Source: an uncultured Altererythrobacter sp. (GTDB lineage: Bacteria; Pseudomonadota; Alphaproteobacteria; Sphingomonadales; Sphingomonadaceae). Taken from it: a stretch of DNA of 64,000 nucleotides. Position 1 is the first letter of the stretch. Each line of letters starts with the position of its first letter. A program made the position numbers and the translations under genes. Location of the stretch: NCBI GenBank assembly GCA_913055875.1, contig CAJXJY010000005.1, forward strand, positions 186,001 to 250,000, given 5' to 3'. Below are positions 8,256 to 16,550 of the stretch, piece after piece. The notes under the pieces are model-generated. The model had not been told where the DNA came from, did no database searches, and worked only from the letters and a program-made list of their open reading frames with translations.

Positions 8256-9671
8256 CTACCCGCCACGAACGTGCCGCTGCACCAGCCCGAGCCTTTCGCG
8301 CGCATGCCAGCGCCACAGCAGCAGCACCGCCGCGGTTACCAGGCCGGTGGCGAGCCCGATCCACACGCCGACCCCGCCGAGCGGCGTCGCGAAGCCGAGC
8401 GTCAGCGCGGTGCCCATGCCCGGCACCCAGTAGCTGAAGATCGCGATCCACATCGGCACGCGCGTGTCCTGCAGGCCGCGCAGCGCCCCGGCGGCGACCG
8501 CCTGCACGCCGTCGAACAGCTGGAAGGCGGCGGCGATGAGGAGATAGCGCAGCGCGAACCCTACCAGCACGGCGTTGGCGGGTGCCCAGGGATCGATATA
8601 GATCGCCAGCAGGGGTTTCGGCATCAGGATCATCGCCAGCGCGGTCAGCATCATGAAACCGGTGCCCATTGTCACCGCGGTCCAGCCCGCGCGGCGCATG
8701 CCCCCGCGATCCCCGGAGCCGAAGAAATAGCCGACCCGGATCGTCGCCGCCTGCCCGATCCCGAACGGAATCTGGAAAGCAAGCGCGGCGACTTGCAGCG
8801 CGATCGTGTGCGCCGCGAGTTGCGAGGTGCCGATATTGCCCATCAGAAAGGCGGCCCCGCCGAAGATGCCGGCCTCGGCGGTGATGGTCAGCGCGATCGG
8901 CGTGCCGATCCGCACCAGCTGCCACATCCGCGCCCAGTCCGGGCGCCACCAGAAGCCGAAGATGCGGTAGCGGTGGAGGCGCGGATCGAGCCGTATCGCG
9001 ACGGCATAGGCCGCCATCGTCGCGACCGAGGTGATGATCGTCGCCACCGCCGCGCCGCGCAGGCCGAGTTCGGGGGCGCCGAAATGGCCGAAGATGAAGG
9101 CGTAGTTGGCCGCCGCGTTGACGAAGATGCCGCCCGCCGTGATCGCGGTCGCGAAGATCGGCCGCCCGAGCGCGGAGACGTAGTTGCGCAGCACGTTGTT
9201 GATCACCATCGGCACCAGCGACCAGACGATGATCAGATTGTAGGCGACGGCGAGGTCGACGATCTCCGCCTGCTGGCCGGTGATCCGCATCGCCGGTTCG
9301 AGCAGCAGGCACAGGCCCATCCCGCCGATCCCGCTCAGCACTGCCAGCCACAGCGCCATCCGGGTCGCGCGCCGGACCGGGCGCAGCGCCGGCGCGCGCG
9401 CACCGATCTCTTCCGCGATCAGCGGGGCGACCGCTCCGGTCAGCCCCGACAGCGCCCACAGCACCAGTCCGAACAGCGCCACCGCAATCGCCGAAGCGGC
9501 GAGCGGCGCCTCGCCCAGCCGCGCGACGAAGATCACATCCACCGCATAGGTCAGCATCTGCAGCAGGTTGGCGAGCGCCAGCGGCCAGGCGAGCCGGTAG
9601 GTGGCGGCGATCTCGTCGCGCCAGCCGTCGCCGCCGGTCGGCGGGGGCTCGTAGGTGCGCTCGTGCGTCAT
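8256..9671 (-). CDS. MATE-family multidrug/Na+ antiporter
   Basis: This 471-residue inner-membrane exporter of the MATE family (NorM-like) couples export of cationic compounds to Na+ or H+ entry. Hydrophobic segments along the protein fit the usual 12 spans in two six-helix halves, with family-like segments LALANLLQMLTYAVDVIFVA and IPFGIGQAATIRVGYFFG. The ATG at 9671 (MTHERTYEPPP) is preferred. A TTG at 9710 would add 13 residues without a better ribosome-binding site. The gene stands alone on its strand, and the palindromic repeat follows its stop at 9 bp. Substrate cannot be deduced. Confidence 0.9.
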   Translation of the reverse strand: MTHERTYEPPPTGGDGWRDEIAATYRLAWPLALANLLQMLTYAVDVIFVARLGEAPLAASAIAVALFGLVLWALSGLTGAVAPLIAEEIGARAPALRPVRRATRMALWLAVLSGIGGMGLCLLLEPAMRITGQQAEIVDLAVAYNLIIVWSLVPMVINNVLRNYVSALGRPIFATAITAGGIFVNAAANYAFIFGHFGAPELGLRGAAVATIITSVATMAAYAVAIRLDPRLHRYRIFGFWWRPDWARMWQLVRIGTPIALTITAEAGIFGGAAFLMGNIGTSQLAAHTIALQVAALAFQIPFGIGQAATIRVGYFFGSGDRGGMRRAGWTAVTMGTGFMMLTALAMILMPKPLLAIYIDPWAPANAVLVGFALRYLLIAAAFQLFDGVQAVAAGALRGLQDTRVPMWIAIFSYWVPGMGTALTLGFATPLGGVGVWIGLATGLVTAAVLLLWRWHARERLGLVQRHVRGG

Positions 9672-9816
9672 GCAGCCGGCCCGGATAGGATCGGGGGCCA
9701 GCGCCTCCAAGCGCGAAGCGCTGGCAGTCCGGGTTTTCGGAGGTGTGCGCGACTATTGCGTCACAGCTTGCTTCGCGTCGCCACCGGCGCCATGAAACGC
9801 GCGTCTGGAGGGACAG

Positions 9817-10200
9817 ATGACGATCCGTACGGTTTTGGGGATACTCGTGCCCGCCTGCCTGCTCGGTGCGTGCAGCAGCGGCCCGGAGTCGGCGATACCC
9901 GGCAAGGCCGCCGAACGCCCTGCCGCCTTCGCCCAATGCGCGATCTGCCATTCGGTCGAGCCGGGCAGGAACGGCATCGGCCCCTCGCTTGCCGGCGTAT
10001 ACGGGGCGCAGGCGGGGCACGTGGCGGACTATGCCTACAGCACCGCCATGCGCGAGAGCGGCCTGACCTGGGACGAAGCCACGCTCGATTCCTATCTGCA
10101 GAACCCGCGCGCTGCGGTTCCGAATACCAAGATGAGCTATGCCGGCCTGCGCGACGATGCGCAGCGCGCCGAACTTATCGCGTGGTTGAAAGCCCTGTAA
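9817..10200 (+). CDS. Class I c-type cytochrome lipoprotein
   Basis: This 127-residue monoheme cytochrome c has a lipoprotein signal (ILVPACLLGACSS, lipidated Cys19). The heme motif is CAICH (C41, C44, H45) and the likely axial ligand is Met106 in NTKMSYAG. GIGPSLAGVYG is typical of small soluble cytochromes c such as c552/c550. It is probably anchored to the membrane facing the periplasm and shuttles electrons in respiration. Its end overlaps by 26 bp the end of a convergent membrane-protein gene. Redox partner unknown. Confidence 0.9.
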   Translation: MTIRTVLGILVPACLLGACSSGPESAIPGKAAERPAAFAQCAICHSVEPGRNGIGPSLAGVYGAQAGHVADYAYSTAMRESGLTWDEATLDSYLQNPRAAVPNTKMSYAGLRDDAQRAELIAWLKAL

Positions 10201-10489
10201 CCGGGCGGGAGCGATATGGCTCGGTGCCCTTGTCCCGCCGATACAGCCGCTGACCCGACATGGCTTCGAATATGTGCGCGAGCCAGGGAATCCTATCGGG
10301 AAGAAACTGCAACAGTGCGCGTCCGAAGCCGGTCAGGGCGAGAAGCGGAAACAGCATGGTCAAGACCAATTGCTTGCGAATGGCCCGGCCGATCCAGCTG
10401 CGCGGCCAGCCGCGGACGTAGAGCGCGGAACAGATAAAGCAGAGCAGCACATAGGACAGCACGATTGCAGCAAGGGCCGGATACGTCAT
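10175..10489 (-). CDS. Unknown membrane protein (104 aa)
   Basis: I do not recognise this protein. The ATG at 10489 has a GAGG ribosome-binding site 7 nt upstream and is preferred over an upstream start at 10534. Two hydrophobic segments (ALAAIVLSYVLLCFICSALY and LVLTMLFPLLALTGFGRALL) predict two membrane spans with a basic loop between them. The C-terminal tail is charged and overlaps the end of the cytochrome gene on the other strand by 26 bp. Function is unknown. Confidence 0.6.
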   Translation of the reverse strand: MTYPALAAIVLSYVLLCFICSALYVRGWPRSWIGRAIRKQLVLTMLFPLLALTGFGRALLQFLPDRIPWLAHIFEAMSGQRLYRRDKGTEPYRSRPVTGLSTTR

Positions 10490-10646
10490 CGGGATCCTCG
10501 ATTTCGTCGCGAGAGCGTCGGTAATCGATACCATCGATCGGCCCGCGTTTCAGCAGGTGGAATCGGGATTAATTCTGGATTTTGGCCGTATTGGCCCACG
10601 CACTCGTCGAGCCGGGCCGGAACCATGACGCGTCGCCGGGCTTGCC

Positions 10647-11378
10647 TCAGCCTTCCTTGCGGAAAACGAAGACCTTTTCTCCGCGGATCAGGCCGTATTC
10701 GATGACATCGTATCCTTCCGCCGTGATCTCGGAGATAAGCTCGAGCCCACCGTTGCCGATCCGTTCGCGGAAGTCGCGGCCGTAATACCGGATATGGTTG
10801 TACTGCCCGTAATATTTCGCTCTTGCCTCGTAAGTGTCGATCTTCTCGTCTTCGAAAGTCTTGTCCCAGCCCTCGATGATCGGAACCATGCACACCAGCA
10901 ATCCGCCGGGCTCGAGAATGCGGGCAAGTTCCTGCGAAGCCTTCCGGTCGTCGACGTGCTCCAGCACATGATTGGCGATGACCAGTTTGTGGGAATCGCT
11001 CGGCAGGTCGATGTTTTCCAGATCGAGCTTCAGATCGGCCCCGATATACAGATCGGCGGTCTTGTAGTCGGAAAACTTCTCTCGCAGCATCGGCTGGAGG
11101 CATGTTTCGGCAGCGAAATGCAGCACCTTGTCCTCGGGTCCGATTTCGACCGGGATCCGGCCCCTCTGGAAGGCCAGCGCCAATAGGCGATGCCTTTCCA
11201 GACTGGAACATTGGGGGCATCGCGAATCGATCCTGCCAAAGCGGCCGAAGCGCTTGAAATATCCCTCGTAGCCGCAGACATTGCATTTGCGCTCATACAT
11301 CGGCCGCACGGATTTTATGAATTTGCGGAGAGCAAATACTTTTTTCGGTGTAACGGCTACTGCCAATTTCTTGATCAT
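10647..11378 (-). CDS. SAM-dependent methyltransferase with N-terminal Cys4 motif
   Basis: This 243-residue class I methyltransferase starts at the ATG at 11378 (MIKKLAVAV), preceded by GGAAC. The N-terminal part carries CNVCGYEG (C32, C35) and RCPQCSSLERHR (C54, C57), a likely zinc ribbon. The Rossmann part has VLHFAAETC, LVIANHVLEHVDD (the methyltransferase-11 style motif) and LEPGGLLVCMVP. Such enzymes often sit near polysaccharide or glycan genes, but none are adjacent here. The 5' half is visibly lower in GC than its surroundings, which hints at transfer. Substrate unknown. Confidence 0.8.
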   Translation of the reverse strand: MIKKLAVAVTPKKVFALRKFIKSVRPMYERKCNVCGYEGYFKRFGRFGRIDSRCPQCSSLERHRLLALAFQRGRIPVEIGPEDKVLHFAAETCLQPMLREKFSDYKTADLYIGADLKLDLENIDLPSDSHKLVIANHVLEHVDDRKASQELARILEPGGLLVCMVPIIEGWDKTFEDEKIDTYEARAKYYGQYNHIRYYGRDFRERIGNGGLELISEITAEGYDVIEYGLIRGEKVFVFRKEG

Positions 11379-11577
11379 GCTTGTTCCATCAACGCATTGT
11401 CTGAAGGTTTGAAATCGAGCCGGGGCGCAGGGCTGGTCAACTCGGTTGCGTGGCCGCGAGTGTCGCGGTGTCCGGTCGGAGCCTTCCGAAAACCATGGGC
11501 GCGGCAATGTCAAACGAAATGCGCGGCGTGCAGCGAATGCTCGATTTCGCAATCGGGCGTCCCGAAAAGCGAGTCGC

Positions 11578-11610
11578 AAAAAAGGGCGGCGCCTCGCGGC
11601 ACCGCCCTTC
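11578..11610 (-). terminator. Rho-independent terminator of rplJ-rplL
   Basis: An 8-bp stem (11582-11589 with 11602-11609) is followed on the leftward strand by a run of T. It lies 27 bp after the rplL stop, and closes the rplJ-rplL unit. Confidence 0.8.
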
Positions 11611-11636
11611 CTGTATCTCGCGAACGAGAACGAAGC

Positions 11637-12014
11637 TTACTTGAGCTCGACGGTACCGCCGGCAGCTTCGATCTTGCCCTTGATCTCTTCTGCTTCGGCC
11701 TTGTTGACGCCTTCCTTGACCGGCTTGGGCGCGCCTTCGACCAGACCCTTGGCTTCGGTGAGGCCCAGGCCGGTGATGGCACGGACTTCCTTGATCACCT
11801 GGATCTTCTTGCCGCCGTCGCCGGTGAGGATGACGTCGAATTCGTCCTTCTCCTCGGCGGGCGCAGCGGCGTCGCCGCCGCCACCGGGGCCGGCGACCGC
11901 AACCGCGGCAGCGGCGCTCACGCCCCACTCTTCTTCCAGTGCCGTGGCAAGCTCGGCGGCTTCCAGCACGGTCAGCTTCGACAGTTCTTCAACGAGAGCC
12001 TTGATATCGGCCAT
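11637..12014 (-). CDS. rplL: 50S ribosomal protein L7/L12
   Basis: This 125-residue stalk protein is present in several copies on L10 and recruits translation factors. The N-terminal dimerisation domain ([19 protein letters not shown]), the Ala/Gly hinge ([20 protein letters not shown], about 35-53) and the C-terminal factor-binding domain ([20 protein letters not shown]) are in the usual order. It follows rplJ by 65 bp in one transcript, ended by the terminator at 11578-11610. In most bacteria rpoB follows rplL directly, but here it does not. Confidence 0.98.
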   Translation of the reverse strand: MADIKALVEELSKLTVLEAAELATALEEEWGVSAAAAVAVAGPGGGGDAAAPAEEKDEFDVILTGDGGKKIQVIKEVRAITGLGLTEAKGLVEGAPKPVKEGVNKAEAEEIKGKIEAAGGTVELK

Positions 12015-12079
12015 TGTTCATACTCCAAATTGGTGGGGCGCACCGCCCCGGATGTTTCGTATCGAATGGGAAAAACCGC

Positions 12080-12607
12080 TTACGCCGCTTGCGCCGTGTC
12101 TCCTTGGGCACCATAGGCACCGAAGACGCGGGCGAGCTTGTTGGCGGGGGCGTTGACGACCTGGGCGATCTTCGTCGCCGGGGCGTTGACGAGGCCCACC
12201 AGTTTTGCGCGCAGCTCGTCGAGGCTGGGCATCGAGGCGAGCGCCTTGATCCCGGCTTCGTCGAGCATCTGCCCGCCCATCGAACCGCCGACGATTTCCA
12301 GCCGGTCGTTCGATTTGGCGAAGTCGACCGCGGCCTTGGCCGCCGCCACCGGATCCTCGGAATAACCGAGCGCGGTGGGGCCCGTCAGCAGGTCGTCGAG
12401 ACCGGCATAGGGGGTGTCCTTCAGGGCGAGCCTGGCAAGGCGGTTCTTCGCAACCTTGTAGGACGCACCGGCTTCGCGCATCTTCGAGCGCAGTTCGGTG
12501 GATTGCGCCACCGAGAGGCCGAGGTTGCGGGTGACGACCACCACGCCCGCCTCGTTGAAGACCGCATTGAGCTGGGCGACCGCATCGGCTTTCTGCGAAC
12601 GATCCAT
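12080..12607 (-). CDS. rplJ: 50S ribosomal protein L10
   Basis: This 175-residue protein is the base of the L7/L12 stalk. MDRSQKADAVAQLNAVFNEA, VVVTRNLGLSVAQSTELR and VAKNRLARLAL are typical of L10. The ATG at 12607 is preceded by AAGGAG at good spacing, so an earlier in-frame start at 12664 lies in the leader and is not used. It is the first gene of rplJ-rplL. In other bacteria the L10-L12 complex binds its own mRNA leader to repress translation, and the structured leader here fits that. Confidence 0.97.
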   Translation of the reverse strand: MDRSQKADAVAQLNAVFNEAGVVVVTRNLGLSVAQSTELRSKMREAGASYKVAKNRLARLALKDTPYAGLDDLLTGPTALGYSEDPVAAAKAAVDFAKSNDRLEIVGGSMGGQMLDEAGIKALASMPSLDELRAKLVGLVNAPATKIAQVVNAPANKLARVFGAYGAQGDTAQAA

Positions 12608-12919
12608 GCCATACTCCTTCTCTGTCCGCCGCATGGACAAGCCATGCGGTGGCACTGTGACCACGCCCGGATGGCTCCGCGCATGGCCGGCTCATGTTGC
12701 CACACGGCTCATGCCGCATGGACGGGGTCCGTTGATGGGGAAGGAGGTGCGCTTGTGTGCGCGGTGCGGAGATGCGTGGCATCGCCGTGAAATCTCTGTC
12801 CCCGTCTAGGCTGGAAATTAAGACCGGCAGATTCCGGTCACCAACTGTCTCGGACGGATGACCGCGGAGCGAACCCCGCAATCGGAGCGCGCAAATAGCG
12901 CACTAGCCGCCCGAGTCAA
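12608..12919 (-). promoter_or_regulatory. rplJ promoter and structured L10-type leader
   Basis: Reading leftward, TTGACT (12914-12919) and TATTTG (12892-12897) with a 16-bp spacer form a candidate promoter. The leader of roughly 280 nt contains an 8-bp stem just before the ribosome-binding site (12629-12636 with 12642-12649). It also holds two copies of catgagccg (12705-12713 and 12688-12696). This layout fits an autoregulatory L10 leader. The rest of the 12608-13005 gap has no gene, apart from a 13-bp duplication at the AraC start. Confidence 0.5.
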
Positions 12920-13005
12920 GCGCGGCGTGCCGCCGGTCGGGCCGTGGGCGCCGCCGGTGGAGCGGGTTTGGCGCTTGGCCCCAGGGTCTGTCATGAGGGT
13001 CTGTC

Positions 13006-13836
13006 ATGACGCTGCCTGCGATGATCCCGACCCCCGCCAGCACCGAACCGACCGAGCGCTGCGGCTTCTATCGCGCGTGGGATGTCGCCGATGCTGGCGC
13101 GATAGACCGCTTGTGGCACTGCAGCGTCGGGTTCGCGCCTGCGGCTCCGCACTGGCTGATGCCCTTTGCCGAGCCCTCGCTCTTGCTGCGGCGGCGGTTC
13201 GATCCGGCGGGGGCGACGCTGTCGTTCGGGCTCGAGATCGCACCGGCGTCGCTCGACGGCGAGTGCTACCGGCCCGCTGCAGGGGAGGCGCTCTACGCGG
13301 TGCGGCTGGCGCCCGAAACGATGGAGCCGCTGCTCGGCCTCAAGGCGAGCGAATACACCTCGACCCACCGCGCGGTGCCCGACGCGCTGAGGCGGCGGCT
13401 CGATCCGGTCTTGGCGCTCGCGTCGCGCGACCGCTTCGCCGAGGCGTGGGCGGAAATGGCGCGCATCCTGGCAGGCATGGAGCGCGGCGGTGGACCCGCG
13501 CCGGTCGAATTCGCCGCCCGGCACCTGCGGCTGGCGTCGGGACGGCTCGCACCCGGCGAGCTGGCGCGGCTGGCGGATATCAGTCCGCGGCAGCTGCGCC
13601 GCGGCTTTGCCGAGCGGTTCGGCCGCTCGCCGCGAGCCATTGCGAGGCGCCTGCGGCTGGCCGGGGCGCTGTTCGAGGCCGAGGTGGCGGCAAGGCCGTG
13701 CTGGGCCGGGATCGCTGCGGGCCACCGGTTCTCCGACCAGGCGCACCTGGTGCGCGAATGCCGCGCCATCCTCGGCGCGACGCCGACCGCGGTCCATGCC
13801 GCGCGCCGGGCGATGGCCGTTTCGTTCAATAGCTGA
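13006..13836 (+). CDS. AraC-family transcriptional regulator
   Basis: This 276-residue protein has a C-terminal AraC/XylS DNA-binding domain (about 165-265). LARLADISPRQLRRGFAERFGRSPRAI is the first helix-turn-helix and linker, and IAAGHRFSDQAHLVRECRAILGATPT the second. The N-terminal part is a divergent ligand-sensing region without a motif I recognise. The start lies in a 13-bp tandem duplication, and the second copy gives the ATG at 13006. The gene is 55 bp upstream of an exported protein gene on the same strand, a possible target. Confidence 0.85.
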   Translation: MTLPAMIPTPASTEPTERCGFYRAWDVADAGAIDRLWHCSVGFAPAAPHWLMPFAEPSLLLRRRFDPAGATLSFGLEIAPASLDGECYRPAAGEALYAVRLAPETMEPLLGLKASEYTSTHRAVPDALRRRLDPVLALASRDRFAEAWAEMARILAGMERGGGPAPVEFAARHLRLASGRLAPGELARLADISPRQLRRGFAERFGRSPRAIARRLRLAGALFEAEVAARPCWAGIAAGHRFSDQAHLVRECRAILGATPTAVHAARRAMAVSFNS

Positions 13837-13891
13837 GCGCGCGCTTGCGCCATTGCCCGCACCGGTCTCCACCCGGTTCGAGGAATTCGCC

Positions 13892-15025
13892 ATGCATGGT
13901 CTTGCCCGATACGCCGCCGCAGCTTTGCTGCTCGCTGCCTGCAACCCCGCCGCCGCGCAGGAGCAAGAGCCGATGCGCTTTGCCGGCTACGCGCTTACAC
14001 CGGTCGACGCGGAGCGCGTCACGCTCGAAGAGGGCGGGCAGGTGCTCGTCGTCGATCGCTCGGGCGTGGCTCTCGAGGGCGTGCAATTCTCCGAAGGGGT
14101 GATCGAATTCGACGTCGCGTTCGAGGACCGGTTCGGTTTCGGCGGCGTGCAATGGCACCTGTCCGACGACGGCGGCACGGGCGAATATCTCTACCTGCGC
14201 CAGCACAAGTCGGGCGAGCCCGACGCGGTGCAATACACTCCGGTCCGCGACGGCCTGACCTCGTGGCAGATCTTCGCCGACGCCAATGCGATCGCGCCCT
14301 TCGCCTACACCCACGAGGGCTGGAACAGGCTCAGGCTGGTGGTCGCCGGCGACCGGGCGGAGGTCTATTTCAACGGCAGCGCCGAACCGCAATTGCATGT
14401 GCCCGACCTCGCGACCGATCGCGGCAGCGGCGGCGTCGCGTTCCGCACGAGCGGGCCGAACGGCAGGCTGCGCATCCGCAACCTCGCGATCCGCCCGCTT
14501 GCGCCCGGCGAAGCGATCGTGGGCAATCCGGCCGACATCGCTCCGCCGCCCGACGGTGTTATCGCCCGCTGGAGCGTGTCGGAGGCGTTCGCGGAAGCCG
14601 AAATCGCCGATGCGCTTGCACTGCCCGACGCGATCGCGGCGCTGCCGAGCCGTGCCATCGTCGAAGTCGAGCCGACCGGAATCGCCGATCTTTCGCGGGC
14701 CGGCGTTCCCGGCAGGCCTGCCGATACGAGGCTGGTCTCCACCGTGATCGACACGGACTCCGACCGGCGTGTCCGCCTCCGTTTCGGCTATTCCGACCGG
14801 GTCCGCCTGTTCCTCAACGGCGAGCTGGTGTTCGACGGCGCGGCGGGCTGGCGCAGCCGCGATCACTTCTTTCTCGGCACAATCGGCTTCGCCGACGCGG
14901 TCGTGCTGCCGCTGCGCGCGGGCGAGAATGTGCTGACGGCTGCGGTATCGGAGACCTTCGGCGGCTGGGGCTTCGCCGGGGCGATAGAGGAACGGGAAGG
15001 GTTGAGAATCGCTCCGACCCGATAG
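13892..15025 (+). CDS. Exported lectin-like (LamG/DUF1080-type) protein
   Basis: This 377-residue protein begins at the ATG at 13892, preceded by GAGGA. The N-terminus has a hydrophobic stretch and LLLAACNPAAAQ, a likely lipobox with Cys near residue 16. Residues about 25-210 resemble a concanavalin/laminin-G-like jelly roll as in DUF1080 (IEFDVAFEDRFGFGGVQWHL, WNRLRLVVAGDRAEVYFNG, GGVAFRTSG). The C-terminal half (FSRAG onward to GWGFAGAIEE) looks like a second beta-sandwich resembling carbohydrate-binding or galactose-binding modules. No catalytic motif is seen. It follows the AraC regulator in the same direction. Function unknown; sugar binding is inferred. Confidence 0.7.
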   Translation: MHGLARYAAAALLLAACNPAAAQEQEPMRFAGYALTPVDAERVTLEEGGQVLVVDRSGVALEGVQFSEGVIEFDVAFEDRFGFGGVQWHLSDDGGTGEYLYLRQHKSGEPDAVQYTPVRDGLTSWQIFADANAIAPFAYTHEGWNRLRLVVAGDRAEVYFNGSAEPQLHVPDLATDRGSGGVAFRTSGPNGRLRIRNLAIRPLAPGEAIVGNPADIAPPPDGVIARWSVSEAFAEAEIADALALPDAIAALPSRAIVEVEPTGIADLSRAGVPGRPADTRLVSTVIDTDSDRRVRLRFGYSDRVRLFLNGELVFDGAAGWRSRDHFFLGTIGFADAVVLPLRAGENVLTAAVSETFGGWGFAGAIEEREGLRIAPTR

Positions 15026-15127
15026 GCGGCTCGGCGGACGGAGCGCCCCGGACTTGCCAATGTCGGCTCCTGTGCCGGCCCGCCCCTGCAATCCGCGGTT
15101 CAGGCTGCGTCGGCGAAAGGGCTATTC

Positions 15128-15481
15128 ATGCGCCATGTCCCGTTTGCCCTTCTGCCCCTCCTTGCCCTGGCCGTTCCCGCCCATGCCACCGGGGGAATGT
15201 CCTGCCGGACCGCCGGTGACGAACGGATCGAGATAGATTTGGGAATGGGCCGCACCATCGGCGGCAGCATCTTCCAGGTCTCCATGCGCGTCGACGGCCG
15301 CGAGGTTCCGGTGCGCGTGGCGCAATCGTGGCTTCACGACGGGCAGTTCCTGCTCATGCTGAGCGATCCCGGCGGCAACCGGATCGAAGCCGTCATGGCC
15401 ACTTCGGTGAACGGCGACACATTCGACGGTTCGATCCGGCGCGGAAACCGGCGGCACTGGATCCGGTGCTACGAATCCTGA
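15128..15481 (+). CDS. Unknown exported protein (117 aa)
   Basis: This is an unrecognised protein with a clear signal peptide (MRHVPFALLPLLALAVPAHA, cleavage near residue 20). The mature part is about 97 residues with two cysteines (MSCRTAGDE and WIRCYES), which could form a disulfide linking the ends. It is beta-rich by eye. It ends 13 bp inside the convergent XRE regulator gene. Homologues without a name are plausible in related genomes, but I cannot identify one. Confidence 0.65.
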   Translation: MRHVPFALLPLLALAVPAHATGGMSCRTAGDERIEIDLGMGRTIGGSIFQVSMRVDGREVPVRVAQSWLHDGQFLLMLSDPGGNRIEAVMATSVNGDTFDGSIRRGNRRHWIRCYES

Positions 15482-15687
15482 CCTGCTTCGTCGTAACCGA
15501 GCAGGTCGCCCGGCTGGCACTCCAGTTCGCGGCAGATCGCCTCAAGCGTGGAGAAGCGGATCGCCCGGGCCTTGCCGGTCTTGAGGATCGACAGATTGGC
15601 GAGAGTCAGGCCGACCCGCTCGGCCAGTCCGGTCAGCGTCATGCGCCGCTCGTGAAGCAGGTCGTCGAGCTTGACGGAGATCGGCAT
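15469..15687 (-). CDS. XRE-family (YozG-like) transcriptional regulator
   Basis: This is a 72-residue stand-alone Cro/CI helix-turn-helix protein. LLHERRMTLTGLAERVGLTLANLSILKTGKAR is the HTH, and ICRELECQPGDLLGY is the typical last helix. Its ATG overlaps the stop of the DUF2975 gene (ATGA), so the two are coupled. Such pairs of a DUF2975 membrane protein and a small XRE regulator are widespread. The regulator probably acts on the operon promoter, where TCGATA repeats surround the -35 and -10. Confidence 0.9.
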   Translation of the reverse strand: MPISVKLDDLLHERRMTLTGLAERVGLTLANLSILKTGKARAIRFSTLEAICRELECQPGDLLGYDEAGQDS

Positions 15688-16223
15688 CAGACGGTCCCCT
15701 CGAGGTCTTCGCGCATCGCCGCGCCGTGGCGGAACACGCGGGCGAGGATGAACAGGGTGACGACCAGGACGACCCCGCTGAGATCGAAACTCGCATCGAT
15801 CGTGCCCGCTTTCTCGCCGAGCGACTTGGCGAAATAGAGCGCCAGCCCCGCAGCAGGCAGGCTCAGCAGCTGGATCCCCAGCATCAGCCACGCCATCGCG
15901 GTCAGACGTTTTGCGTTGGCGGGTACGAAGGGATCTCCGGCGCCGACCGTATCGATGATCTGGCGCAGCTTCCGCAGGAACAGCCAGAACATGGCGACGA
16001 GAGCGATCACGCACAGCAGCAGCGCGCCGACCGTCGCCGTGGGGTAGGTCAGCGCGTAGTTCGGGAACTCGCTCCGGAGCTCGGAAAGAAACACGTCGCG
16101 GAAGATCATCGTCGCCGGGATGGCGAGCACGGCGAGGGCGCCGATAACGATCATCAGGATCTGCCCCAGCACGACGATGACGGTGGCGATCGCGAGCAGC
16201 GGGTCGCTCATGTTCTTGGACAT
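15687..16223 (-). CDS. DUF2975 membrane protein
   Basis: This is a 178-residue protein starting at the ATG at 16223 with GGGAGA upstream. Four hydrophobic segments are visible: IATVIVVLGQILMIVIGALA, YPTATVGALLLCVIALVAMF, AMAWLMLGIQLLSLPAAGLA and SGVVLVVTLFILARVF. The region FLRKLRQIIDTVGAGDPF followed by ANAKRLTAMAW is the family signature. It lies 25 bp after a 42-residue peptide gene and overlaps the XRE regulator gene. The family is thought to be a membrane partner of the small regulator; mechanism unknown. Confidence 0.88.
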   Translation of the reverse strand: MSKNMSDPLLAIATVIVVLGQILMIVIGALAVLAIPATMIFRDVFLSELRSEFPNYALTYPTATVGALLLCVIALVAMFWLFLRKLRQIIDTVGAGDPFVPANAKRLTAMAWLMLGIQLLSLPAAGLALYFAKSLGEKAGTIDASFDLSGVVLVVTLFILARVFRHGAAMREDLEGTV

Positions 16224-16248
16224 GGAATGTCTCCCGGACAGCGGCGGA

Positions 16249-16377
16249 TCAGGCGAGTGCCGGTGCGGCGAGCGCAAGCCCGGCGGTGGGCGGAGCGGTC
16301 ACGACCGGGACGAGCGAAACCAGTACGATCGCAAACGCAGCCATGGCGGCAGCGGTATGTTGTCGGAAGCGTGTCAT
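16249..16377 (-). CDS. Small exported or membrane peptide (42 aa)
   Basis: This ORF begins MTRFRQHTAAAMAAFAIVLV and ends in an Ala/Pro/Leu-rich tail, and is probably too short for automated callers. A perfect AAGGAGG ribosome-binding site lies 6 nt before the ATG, the strongest in the neighbourhood. A basic N-terminus then one hydrophobic stretch (about residues 10-30) predicts a membrane-inserted or exported peptide. It is the first gene of a three-gene operon with DUF2975 and XRE. I recognise no family. Confidence 0.6.
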   Translation of the reverse strand: MTRFRQHTAAAMAAFAIVLVSLVPVVTAPPTAGLALAAPALA

Positions 16378-16394
16378 ATCGACCTCCTTGATGT

Positions 16395-16458
16395 TCGATA
16401 TCGATATTCGATAAGGCTGGATTGCCTTATTGTCAATCGATAATATCGAAAATCGATA
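16395..16458 (-). promoter_or_regulatory. Promoter with clustered TCGATA repeats
   Basis: Reading leftward, TTGACA (16431-16436) and TATCGA (16408-16413) are spaced by exactly 17 bp. Six TCGATA/TATCGA hexamers occur in 64 bp (16395, 16401, 16408, 16437, 16444, 16453), covering the -10 and flanking the -35. This is a likely operator, most simply for the XRE protein encoded in the operon. Confidence 0.65.
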
Positions 16459-16550
16459 TGCCGCCGATCTGGGGCATAAAATCGGAGGGGTCTGTCACAT
16501 GTGTCAACACCCCGCCCGCCGCTTGCGGGGAGGCGGCGCGCGGTTTGCGC

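Noticed and set aside
13490-13891. N-terminal extension of the lectin-like protein into the AraC gene
   Set aside because: It overlaps the AraC coding region in another frame; the ATG at 13892 has a good ribosome-binding site and signal sequence.
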